Shown: positions 53,080 through 64,000 of the stretch, piece by piece | Layout of the letters: each line of letters begins with the position of its first letter | Numbering within the stretch: position 1 is the stretch's first letter | Assembly (NCBI GenBank): GCA_000499405.2 | Contig: HG738138.1 | Coordinates: 6,818,888-6,882,887 of the forward strand | DNA length: 64,000 bases | From: Onchocerca volvulus | Lineage: Eukaryota; Nematoda; Chromadorea; Rhabditida; Onchocercidae | Direction: 5' to 3' | Notes under the pieces: model-generated | Told to the model about the DNA's origin: nothing | Seen by the model: only the letters and a program-made list of their open reading frames with translations | Databases searched by the model: none | Made by a program: the position numbers and the translations under genes

Positions 53080-55463
53080 TCAATTTTGCTTTGTATTATT
53101 TTTTGACTCAGTATTATTTTTTGCAAATGAAACCTCAATCGGTGAATCGAGATTAATTGTACCGATTTCATACGTCTTTGGCACAAAAGTTTTGAATGAT
53201 GGGAGCCTTATAATTTCACCCGTCTGGTTGTTGCAATAATGTAATATTTGTAAATAGGGTTCTGGATTGTTCGGAATACCAGGAATCCAATCAATATCTT
53301 CACCACATCCATCTAACTGGAATGAGCCGTCTTCGTTTGTGAATGTCACTCTAAATAAGTGAGATTAAACTTATTAGAGCAAAGAAAAAAAATATAAATA
53401 AAAAATTTTTATATTCATAACTCATATTTTTTATACTCATAACTCATACTGTATTATCATGAATTCTCACTGGATGAATTTTACTTTACATGTTTGTTAA
53501 GTGAACACTGCAAACACAACGTAGTAAAGCATTGCAACGTTTTCAAGGAATGGAAGGCACTATGCTGATATGATAAAGGTGCATTTATTCAAATTGACAA
53601 TTAGGAATCACATATCAAAAAACTGAAAGTAATTTTCCCTCTGTAAACATCACGGAATGTCTTATTCTTTTTAAGACATGTTTTTTGACATTAATGAAAA
53701 AATATCAGCGATCAATTAATCGTATTACATAACAAGTCTTCTTTTCATCAGGTGAGAAATGTCGTACATGCATTCATTTCTTTCATGATCTTTTTCCAGT
53801 CTAATTTCCATCTCTTTTCAGAGTTAATCTTCACATGTGGGAATTAAACAATAAATTCTCCATAAAAATGGGAGCTGCAGAAAACACTTTAAAAGTGGCA
53901 TACAACCTTTCAGTATCCGTGTTAATTCTACTAAGAATGATATTCACACAGATAAACGAAGATTTAAAGCTCATGAGTTACCTATGGATCGAAACAAAAG
54001 ATGAGATACGGATTTCAATTTGGAAACAAGACTAAAAATCCATCATAGGAATTTATAAAAATAATCAGCAAATATTTGCAAAGACAACAGCTTGCGATTA
54101 GATGATACAATGAATGGAAATGATACAAAATCGAGTCTAATGAAACTTTTTTACACTGTTACCGTAGATCTCTTCATATGTTTTCGATGTTAAATACGAT
54201 AATAAAATTTCCGAAGCTAAGATATTACACTTGTTTCTGTGAGGAAATGGAGGTAAAATCGTTAGTTCAGGTTAATAAACTTTATAAGAATCAGTGACGG
54301 AACTTAACAAATAGAACAAATTCATTGATTTCTTTCTCAAGTTAACAAGTTTCTTATTGAAACAACTAATCTTTTTAAGGACAAAACAGGTAGATTACAT
54401 GTGTAAATATTCTGCAAATTAAAACTTCTGGAGTTGAAAGAAAGAGAGGAAAAGAGACTTAAGACAATTCAGTGATTTGTACGTGTTATTAGAAAATGAA
54501 ATTTGCAGAGCGTAACATTCCCTTGTACAAAGAAAAGTTCAAATTTTTGGTTGGAAACCTACATGGAAATGCAAATAAGATTCAGAAAATCTATCAGAAG
54601 CAACAGATGTTATTTAGATAAATGAAAGAAGACCTCAAAAAAGTTCGACATGTCAACCACCACAAGTTCAATCCCCATATAACTTGCGTGTCGATAATAA
54701 ATAACACCACATTCTTCCTAGTGAAACGCGCAGATTGCTTTTACTTCACCTGATTTGTACTAACCAAAACTGCAAACACGTCGACGAAGCTCTGTGCTAT
54801 GACCTACTACACAACTTGCTGCATAATAGGTCAATGTACGCAAAATTGTACAAAATTTGCTCATCTCTAATAAAATTCTCACAATTTGATTACTTCATAA
54901 TATTTTTTCAAATTAGTGCTAGAAATCATCGCTCGCTTCATTTCTATCTCTCAAATGTCACGTAACTAATTCCAAGTTTTGAAATGGTTTAAAAGTGCTA
55001 ATGACCACATCAAAAATTAAAAGCACATAGTAATTTCAAAGTTGTGTTGAAAGCAGAGCAAGTGTAATCGATCAAATAGAATAAGCCAAAAAGAACTTAA
55101 GAATGAAACGCGATGCACTACTAACTAATATATACACTTTTCCGAATGATTCTTGCCACAGATATACCAGTGTTAATGAGCTTTAGAAGAATATGTTTGG
55201 AGAATTCGTAGCGTTGAAATTATTCAAAGCAAAGATGGCAAGAATCCGTCAACTAACCCCATTAAATCATCAGGATCAATAATCTTAGCAACTGATAGTC
55301 CATCTCGATCATATACTCGTACTTCAACATTTAAATTTCTTGAAGGATCCTTATGGCAATGTACCTTGCCATGTACCCAAACACACTTATGTTCTGCACA
55401 AGCAAGTCGAATCAGTAGCAGCACAACCCAAGCATTTAAAGATATCAAATGTCTGAAATTCAT
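53080..55463 (-). CDS. Transthyretin-like (TTR-52/TTL family) secreted protein
   Basis: Two exons on the minus strand, 55463-55258 and 53350-53080, join in phase (ATG GG | A GTG) to give 158 residues. A signal peptide is visible (MNFRHLISLNAWVVLLLIRL, then ACA as the likely cleavage site). The nematode transthyretin-like fold follows: VWVHGKVHCHKDPSRNLNVE, VRVYDRDG, DPDDLMG, then FTNEDGSFQLDGCGEDID, YLQILHYCNN and the strand YEIGTINLDSPIEVSF near the end. Cysteines in HKCVWVHGKVHC and in the C-terminal half (DGCGED, HYCNN) fit extracellular disulfides. The family is large and nematode-expanded; members are secreted, some in apoptotic-cell recognition or neuroprotection, most of unknown role. 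The C-terminal NNTESKNNTKQN is polar with possible N-glycosylation sites. An alternative first exon at 58285-58225 also splices in phase, into 55391. Confidence 0.88.
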
Positions 55464-58224
55464 GAACAACAAAGGTGATGCACTAATATACAGATATGTT
55501 GCACACAAATATCTTAATTACAAACTGATTTGAAGTATAGTCCTCGTCGAAAAAGATAAATATAAGTTTTGCAATACGGATCCGCTATTTAATAAAACAA
55601 AGCTATTAAATCATGGAATCTCTATTAAATCCCTGGGACACTAAGAACTTGTTGAGCTCTAGTTACATGTTTAGAATTATCTAACAAGAACATATTTTAT
55701 AATACAACTGGAAACGAATTACAGTGATATGGAACTGTTCTACTCTGAATCTAAGCCAGCATATAATATAACAATTTCTCAGCATGTTTGAAGTTGATGG
55801 GTTTTATACACCAAACTTGAGCGAAATGAATTAAATCACATCTCAAAACCCACGAGAAGCTGACGGCTCACTAAAGCTTTACAATGCGATAAAATAAAAG
55901 TGAAAGCAGTGAATAAGAAAAACAACCTTTGCATTGCAGAAGTTTTCCTAACTGCAGCGATGAAAGAAACCAATGGTATTATAAACTGCAAAAAAAAAAA
56001 GAAAAAAAAAAAACATATTGAGGTAGCAGATTCAGAAAGTAACATTTAATCTTGTATTATTCCACGAATAGAAAGCCCAAAAGTTATCTTCCTAAACATC
56101 TTTTCTTCGCATGGCAAATTACCGCATCCAATCTTCTCTATATTTCTTTAACGGAATTTAACCAAATTTAAGTGGAAAAAGGAAAACCCGCAATTGATAC
56201 ATTAGTTGGAATTCAAAACTCACATGTAAATACCACGGCTAAGATATCCCAACGAACGCAAAATGCAAGAATTTCAATTCTGCCAAGTAATTCTTCAAAA
56301 TTTTTCGTCAACTATAACGACTTAAAAAATTAATTGAACTCTAAAATACATGCTATAACAAACATTCGCGAAAGTTCATTTCTGAAATTCTTGCAAATAT
56401 TGAGAAATATATCGACATGGTCACTTCACAGCTGATAAATAAGAATCTATGGGAAATGAGAAATCTCGGCCATCAAAAATTGTTATATTCATTATAAATG
56501 GACCGAAACCACGAAACTTATTAAGTCACAAGAAGGAACAAATTTTCAAATAACATAGGAGTGAGAGTTGATGACTCATTCAGTAATACACATAAGTCGT
56601 GTAAACTAGTCAAATCGGAGGAAATAAGAAAAAGAAACAAATGCACCTCTCAATAAAGAAATTAAAAAGATATTAGGAGCAAAATCATTTGTGCCGAAAA
56701 CATAAAATTAGGTCGCCAATTGTTCGAAACACAATACAGTGAAAAAGGAAGCATCACTTGGAGAAAAGTTTCATTTCCTTCACGAAATTATAGCATCAAT
56801 GTAAATCCAAAATGATATGGTAAAATAGTCAAGAATTTTGAAAATTCAACGATTTACTGACAAAATACTGAGTAAGCAACTACAGTTAAAAAGACTTTCT
56901 CTAATTTTACAGAAAGAGGATGACATATGGATTTAACATTCTGAGTATATTTTCTAAACAAAACCAGTTTGTAACATAATTATTTGTTGCTCAGTATAAT
57001 CAAATCTTTTTAAGCAGTGATTCATAAATGACCCTTAAATATGATTATCTGAAGAGATTACTGTATCGTGCACTTCCTGAAAGAATGATCGTTTTCGGAA
57101 ATAACAATGAATAAATACATTTAAGAGAAAACCCAAAACTGAAAAGTTTTTAACACCTCTTTCCTTACAGTATGAAATAGAACACAATCGTAACCTCATA
57201 AATTTAAGTTGCAATAAACAAATTCCAAACAACGAAAAGTTTGTGAAAATACTAAAAAAAACTGATCCAACAAAAACTTTTCAAGAAAAACAGCAAACAC
57301 TTTCAAGACCACATCCTGAATAATGCATCATAACGACTCATACTTCATAAAACGAATTAAAAATCCACTAATTGACTAACAAATTATGCTGGTTTGTCTA
57401 ATATTATTGAGTGATTAATGTGATAATTGCATGTGTGGGATATGAAAATCTGTATGGGATATGAAAAAAGATGGAATTCTCTTCTGAAGACTTGCAATAA
57501 TGATGAACGTGGATATATACTTGAAAGTAACAACTATAAACAGGAATCTACAAGACGAATACATTGTTTATACCAAAAAAAAAAAAAAAAAAAAAAAACT
57601 GGATGATTTATAAAATCAAATTAAAATCATCACTTGCATCTTAAGTTCAACATAAAGATCCGACCTGTTAATTCATTCTATGCAGAAATGGAAAACCTCA
57701 GTGCAGAAGCGAGATGACACATATTCCTCTCGACTAAAAAACAAACAGCAAGACAACTGCATTTATTAAATATCGAAGATTACATGCAGAAACTGTCAAC
57801 AGCCATAGTTAAGCCAGTTCATTGGCTGGTATCGTACAGCTCTTTAAAATAAGCTGTACTGAAGGAATAAGTTCAATACCGGAAGATGCACTGACTAGGC
57901 AAATTTGACAGCCCAGAACAAAAAAAAAAGGGTGAAATAAAAAGAAAGCAGAAACAAAATTACAACATAATTTTCGTGAATACAACTAAAAAGATTAGTA
58001 GAGCTTTTGTAAAAAAAATTGAAGTTTGATTAGTGAATTATCACAATACTTCCTATATAATAATTAGAAAAGTACAAGTACACTTTTCATAAATGAATAT
58101 AGTTTTGAGGGATGCTAACAAAATATGACAAAAAGTCCATTCAAGTCAGTAAATTCAACGACAACATTCTGGAAACGCGTCTAATAACATATCGACCTAT
58201 CCGCTGGCCAAACGTATTCTGTAC
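55464..58224. other. AT-rich sequence, no gene seen
   Basis: No convincing exons. If the alternative first exon of the transthyretin-like gene is real, this is its intron. Contains a poly-A tract near 57576-57598. Confidence 0.4.
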
Positions 58225-58285
58225 CGCCGATAACGGGAAAGATTAAGGAAGTCAGAAAAAGCAAGACAACAACGAAACGATTCAT
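58225..58285 (-). CDS. Candidate alternative signal-peptide exon of the transthyretin-like gene
   Basis: Minus-strand ATG at 58285 begins MNRFVVVLLFLTSLIFPVIG, a near-ideal signal peptide, and a GTACAG donor follows at 58224. The exon ends in phase 1. An internal acceptor in the transthyretin-like exon (CTTGTGCAG, exon from 55391) begins with AA CAT AAG, so the joined reading is PVIGEHKCVW, in frame with the mature protein. This gives a second secreted precursor with the same mature part. It may instead be the first exon of an unrelated gene, or chance. Confidence 0.4.
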
Positions 58286-61200
58286 CTGAATCACCAAATT
58301 CGTGAATAGGCGATGAAGCAAATAGCAACACCATTGCGATTGAAAGATAACAGAATATGGCAACCAAGTCGATATTGCAATATATGGCTTGGAATAAAAG
58401 GTCGCATAGTTGTCGATCAGATAAAATCGATATTGTAAGTACTTTCCAAGAGAAAAGACAGATCAACTTCGTTCGTGATACTGTTTCTGAAGCAAGCAGC
58501 CTCTACGACAGCTTTAATTGAAACCTCTTTCCTTGTTCCCTCAATCTCTCCAAAAAAAAAGTTAGAAATATTATCATGTCACTCAAAATAAGCAGGAAGT
58601 TTCGAACTGCAACCTAGAAACCCACACTCCCCTCCCAACTCAAAATAAAGTTGTCCGAACATGCAAAACTTTATTCTCTGGCCGAGTGACCTATTTTATT
58701 CATCACCAATGTCGGAATTCGAGTGCACCAAATTTAAATTTCATTTCTCGGAGTGCAGTTTGTTTTTGAAGTTTTTTCTTGCAGTTTGTGGAGTATGGAT
58801 GGTCGAGATTCCTCAGTGATATTTTAGGACATCTAAGTTTATCTGATCTGGATAGAAAGCGCTAAGAAAAAATCGGATGCCATGCATATCTCTGCTGATT
58901 AGAAATGACATTTCCATGTTTAAATTCTTTGCGTTCCTTACTCTTATTGAAAACTTTATTGCAGTAATTTCATCAAGACATCACCTCAGTTAAAAGAACA
59001 CTTCTTGGCAGTGCAATTTTCGGAACAATAAGAAGAGCATAACGAGAAAGTTAAGAAAACGGGAAGACCCAAAAATCATCTCATCAGAAAAACGTAACAA
59101 TTCTCGTGGTTAGTCCAGTGGTGTAAAATGACATATTTTCATGGCAGATAACTTCATCAATCGATAACCAGTTATATTAGGTTCTTGCCAGCTGCTGAAT
59201 ATATACAACTTAGCGATGGCAAATACGTTCCTTAAATCGACTCTATTAATCGTACAATGAGCTTGAAATTCAGTGCCACGAATCAGTTAAAAGTGAATTA
59301 ATTTTGAATTGCATGCCAGATCAAATCCAGGAAAGTCAAAACTAAACTCGCTGTGCCTTGGTTATGCAATTTTTCTTTCCAATGCGCCGGTTTTTCGGGC
59401 CTAAAATATAGTTCGTATTTAATTTGCTACAGAAGAACGATTAAGAATACATTTCACCATTAACAATTTAGAACGAAATTGTTCAAGAAAGCTTTAAAAT
59501 TTATGCTTGTCTTAGTCCCGAAAAATGTGGATGTGAAGGAATTAAAATGGTAAGATGTGGATTGCTGTTCACTAAGTTTTATCACTTTTCATTCTTTTTC
59601 TACAAATAAGTATGAAAATAAAGTTTTGGTGAATATATCAAGTGTACAAGCGGTCACAAAATGTTTTCTAAGAAAGTTTCTAATTAAGGTCTTATCACAT
59701 TGATGCTTTCATTCTTTTTCCAGTGAATTCTCAAGTACCACCGAGAAATCTTCTTTCGTAGATTATTTTCATAAATCGTGATTTATGACCAGATTTTCAG
59801 TTATTCTTTAAAATGTTTGTCCAGCTAATTCAATAATGGAACTTACATGATTCCTCATTAGAAATAATTTTTGCAGGGAGTTCAAATAAACGATGACCTT
59901 AATCAATCACTTTATTTTTTAAAACCTGTGAAAGCCATATAATAACAAGTGTTGGCATTTGGAATTTAAGTTACGAGATATAACTTTAATCAGGCATAAG
60001 AAATTGGGAAAAATTTTTGAAGAAAGATTTCAACAAAAATAATGATCAAACAACGAAAATTGTGCTTGACTAAAAATACAAAATATAGGTCGAATATTTC
60101 TGGAGATGGAGTTTACAAGCTCGATTTTGATAGGCTTGATAGGCTTAAAATAAGCTCAAAATCTGGAAAATAATACAAAAAGATCATCTTGAAATACTAC
60201 AATCAAACAATAGTCACATAATCCAGGAGAAAAATTGAAAATTTGGCAAGACAAAAAAAAATAGTATTTGAGGGAACATTTAAAATATTCTTTTAAATAT
60301 TATTTTTCTTTGTCTTGCCAAAGGCAGAGGAATGGAAGACAAAAAAACGATAAAATGAATAAAAAAATTTCTCGTCAGATGCTTACAGCTTTGTGACATA
60401 AAATTGTGGGAACTTTAATAAGAATATACTTTTGCATTATGCAGTAAATTTCGCAAATAAATTATTCTCGTTATACTATAAAAATATGTGTCATCACGCT
60501 TGTAACATTAAGCAACTTGATAAAAAAGAAACACTTAAATTTAAAAATGATTGATCCAATCAGATAACTTCATATATCTGAAAAGTTTATGAATAAACGC
60601 AGTCTACAAAAAACTATTAACATTGTCATAAGAAAACAGTGCTTCAAGATTTTGTTAAAAGATTATATAAAGAACGGAGATTTAAACCATTGAAAAGATC
60701 CATCCAATAATAAATATTATGGCAGATATTGCCATGGAATGCAGCTAAATAAAATGTAATGGAATCCAAGATTTCAATAAACAAAAATGTTCAGATTTTT
60801 GTAATTTACCACACTTATATTCTTCTTGTTGTTTAATTGACTTTTTTTTTTTTTCAAATGTTGTTGCTTCAAATTTTGCTATTATTGTTGTTTCGAATTC
60901 TGTTGTTGCTGTGGGATAACGACTTTGATATCACTTGTTTTGTTGGAGACCCGTAATTCTACCATAATCCCTCTTTTTGGATTATAAAAAGCGAACGACT
61001 ATGCCCATTTCTATTGGCTAGGCAACTTATTTAGAAAATGAGAGTGAGGAAGCCTCACCACTGAGATCAAGCACGTTTTACAGGTTAAGCTTCAATTACA
61101 GCCGATTAAACAGAAATAATAAACGTGCATTCGCGTGTAAATCTTTGTTTTAATATTTATAACCAATTGATTACGATCATGATTTTTTTCTTCGAGGAAT

Positions 61201-64000
61201 ATTCTTCATACTGATTATTTGTGGCGAGTGAAATGATTGAAATTAATCTGAAATGAGCAGTAGTAGGTGACGATGACAATCAAGATGATTTGACCGGGAA
61301 CTCGACCGTTGATGATTCATCCATTTTGATGACCCAGCCATTGTTACCACCCCCTTTTCTGCCCATTTTTGTGCACCTTCAGTGATAGACACTGTCTAAA
61401 TTACAAGAGCTGTCAGGTGAAAAGGAATTGAGTGGAGTTGAATCGAATCGAATCCACTAACCATCAAGATGTCGCACCAGTTCGGACATTCCGTTTTCGC
61501 TCCACTCTGATATCAAACACCATTGTGCAATCAACTGATTGCGACAATTCGATTTGTGATCGAATCGCCATTTTCCTTATCATTTCATGATTCACCGTCT
61601 AACCTGTTGCAAATCCTTCTTTTATCTTCTCTATTATCATCATTATTCTCCGTCTTCGTTCCAGTGACGGAAGATCATGTTTATAACATTTGCTGGGCAA
61701 TCCATCTTCGTAATCATCCGTATGATTTACCTATATTGCTATTTTGGTCCTTCATTTCTAGTAATTTTTGCCAGAAGCAAAGGTTTTTTTCATGCTTAGG
61801 AATTTATACAATGTTTACTTCTATGACTTTTGCTTCTTTCAGTCAATTGGTCTCATTATTCCGAAATTTAACGATTAAAAAAAAGAGGATAATTGAGAAA
61901 TTTTCGAAAACTTTATAATATTGTGAAAAAAGACAGACCTACCTATTTAAAAGGGAAGTTGGTTTTCAATTTGAAATTTCAAATGGTGCTTTGAGTCCAT
62001 TACTGATATCATGCTAATTGCACCTTACAATTTCAACAGTAAGTATGGTCAATTACTGATTTTTTCGCTGTCAATCTTTTAGTCCTAATTTTTATTCGAG
62101 CTTTGATGATTATTTCTTGGCTATAATTCTTTTCAATTCATCAATAAGATTTATTTGAGGATCGAATGCCTTAAATATTTTCAGACAAATAGTCAAGGTT
62201 ATTTAAACGTTCAGAAAATACTGTATATTCAATTGATCTTTTTTCAAAGAAGTTACATACATTTTGTCATCTGACTTGCATAACAAGCACGTTTCTAGCC
62301 ATTCTTTTCATATTTGTCCAACATTTAATGGAAAATTTACTAAAGAAAGTTTTGCATCGGAAATCTAAAGAAATGAGAACTCTTTCAACGCAGTCGGCGA
62401 CATAATGAATCCGCCGATTCGCAGTTGTTTGAAGAAGTTATTTGGGTTGTTGTTCAATTTCCTGTCCCAATCTCATTGCTGTTTACATATCTTGTTGTCC
62501 TTTTCATGTCTGTCCATCATTTTGCTTCTTACTGTCCTATTAATCTAAAGCTTCAAAAACTTGTCCATGATAACGTTTCCGTTGATGGTTTCCTGAAAAT
62601 AGCATGATTTATTACTTTCCGTCAAGAATTTTCTTTCAGATTCATTCAATTTTGATCGTTTCTACAATTTCCCTTTCCACTATAACTTAATATATCCTGT
62701 CCAGTTGAGAGGTTTTTGAATTGAAGATAATTAGCTTTCAAAGAATAGTAATGGATTTCTGTTTTAGCTAATGAAGTGAATGCCAAGTTGTTGTATTGAC
62801 TCATTAGGACTGTCAAATGATTCATAGTAATATTCTATGGTTTGACGTAATGAATTGAAAACCATTCAAGCAAGTGATATCAATTATAGCAGTATATAAG
62901 AAAAAGTTTTGACTGTTTTGTATGATTCAATTTTTTATAAAACCAAGAGTGAATTTCGATGTCTTTTCAACAGACACCAAAATTTGCTCTTGGTTTTATA
63001 TCAGATGTTTTATCTGAAGAGAATACCAGTATTATACAGTTTGCTACCAACAATAGAACCATTTTTCTACACAGGATTAACACAGATCAACAACATATTT
63101 CGTATGAGTTAAATTTTCTTATGATAATCAATACAGCTACTTCATGTCATTGATTTCATTTGCTAAAATATATTGTAATAAATATTATATATTTTGTCAA
63201 CTGTACTTGCCCTGGCTTTTTTGAAAAAGAAATGTTATTAAAATAGTTGGAATATTGAATAATAGCAACCATTGGAAAAATAACTTTTTTCTGTTACAAA
63301 AATCGAAGTTACAATATATATACATTGCAGATTACCAGATCTTAGAAATGTGTTAAGTGGTAGGAAAAAATGAAGTTTATTGACTCCGCCAAAATCCCTA
63401 TTCCTTTTTCTCTTCATCGCAAACCTGTGTTTTCTAAGCCATAAATGTGATTTCATTTTTGCTTCAAAAATAAGTAAGAATAAACTGATATAGTTTAGTC
63501 CTTCAAATCTGCCACCGTAACTTTGATCCCTTTGCTTCTTATTGATATTTTAGCTTTCAATGATACATTTTATTCATTATTAAAGCATGATTTTTTCTAC
63601 TATATCAAGTGTTTTGGAAAAAATGCCTTATGTTCTATGGCTAAATTACACTACTAAATGGTTACTGTGTCTGGTAGGCTCTTCGCCACAATCGTATTCA
63701 TCCTAATTCGCCCGTCGGTGTGATCATATTTTTAAAATTATACATCAAATAACTTGATCAGACCCATCCTATGCTTAGGTAATATAACAGTAAACTAAAT
63801 CTCATCTACCCATAATCGTCAAACTTTACCTACCTGTCATGAATTGTCATTCAATGGCCGCGTTAAAATAGTGAAGTTTGGTATTAAAGAGTACTGCATG
63901 AAGATGTGCGGGTTATCCGGGAGAATGCTTTAAGATAGCTGGGGTGTATGTGGTTCAGTGTGTTGCTGTTAATGTCGTTTTAACTAATATTGGTAGTTCA
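58286..64000. other. AT-rich sequence, no gene recognised
   Basis: Open frames such as 61523-61918 (plus, 131 codons) are hydrophobic and low-information, with no family resemblance or splice context. A GC-richer segment around 61300-61400 could be promoter-like. I could not assign any exon. Confidence 0.4.

Noticed and set aside
56010..56040. let-7-like seed (TTGAGGTAGCAG)
   Set aside because: Only the seed resembles let-7 family RNAs; the rest diverges and I see no stable hairpin around it.
59100..59170. tRNA-like TGGTTAGTCCAGTGG
   Set aside because: No B box or acceptor-stem pairing downstream; a chance match.
61523..61918. 131-codon plus-strand ORF
   Set aside because: Hydrophobic and serine-rich from T/C-rich DNA, with no family resemblance, splice sites or conserved motifs; not callable.

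Overview
The window looks like nuclear DNA from a filarial (spirurid) nematode. It is very AT-rich, has short exons separated by AT-rich introns ending in TTTCAG-like acceptors, many A/T homopolymers and long gene-poor stretches. The gene set is typical of nematodes, including a transthyretin-like secreted protein. A SecA-like fragment of bacterial type lies inside a duplicated segment. Its nearest relatives by motif are alphaproteobacterial, so a Wolbachia-derived nuclear insertion is the natural reading, but this is inference and no database was searched.

Layout. 1-8.1 kb: the edge of an unidentified minus-strand gene (1-81), two coding-like islands, and otherwise AT-rich sequence with microsatellites and a 40-bp tandem duplication. 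8.1-23.8 kb: a very large, nearly perfect inverted repeat with arms of about 3.5 kb (8105-11603 and 20333-23828). The two arms map onto each other at a constant coordinate sum of 31936. Each arm carries the same open frames plus a decayed SecA fragment. The 8.7-kb loop holds a complete ZIP metal transporter gene on the plus strand (15501-19396). 25.0-29.7 kb: a seven-exon minus-strand prickle gene (PET domain plus three LIM domains). 29.7-45.8 kb: about 16 kb with no gene I can support. 45.8-49.8 kb: a 13-exon minus-strand gene for bifunctional PAPS synthase (APS kinase fused to ATP sulfurylase). 53.1-55.5 kb: a minus-strand transthyretin-like secreted protein, with an in-phase alternative signal-peptide exon at 58.2 kb. 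58.3-64 kb: nothing recognisable.

The genes are unrelated housekeeping or developmental functions: metal uptake, planar cell polarity, sulfate activation and a secreted extracellular protein. There is no sign of operon-like clustering; gene spacing is in kilobases. Exon boundaries were read by eye from GT/AG sites, phase continuity and family similarity. In the ZIP, prickle and PAPS synthase models every junction keeps the reading frame.
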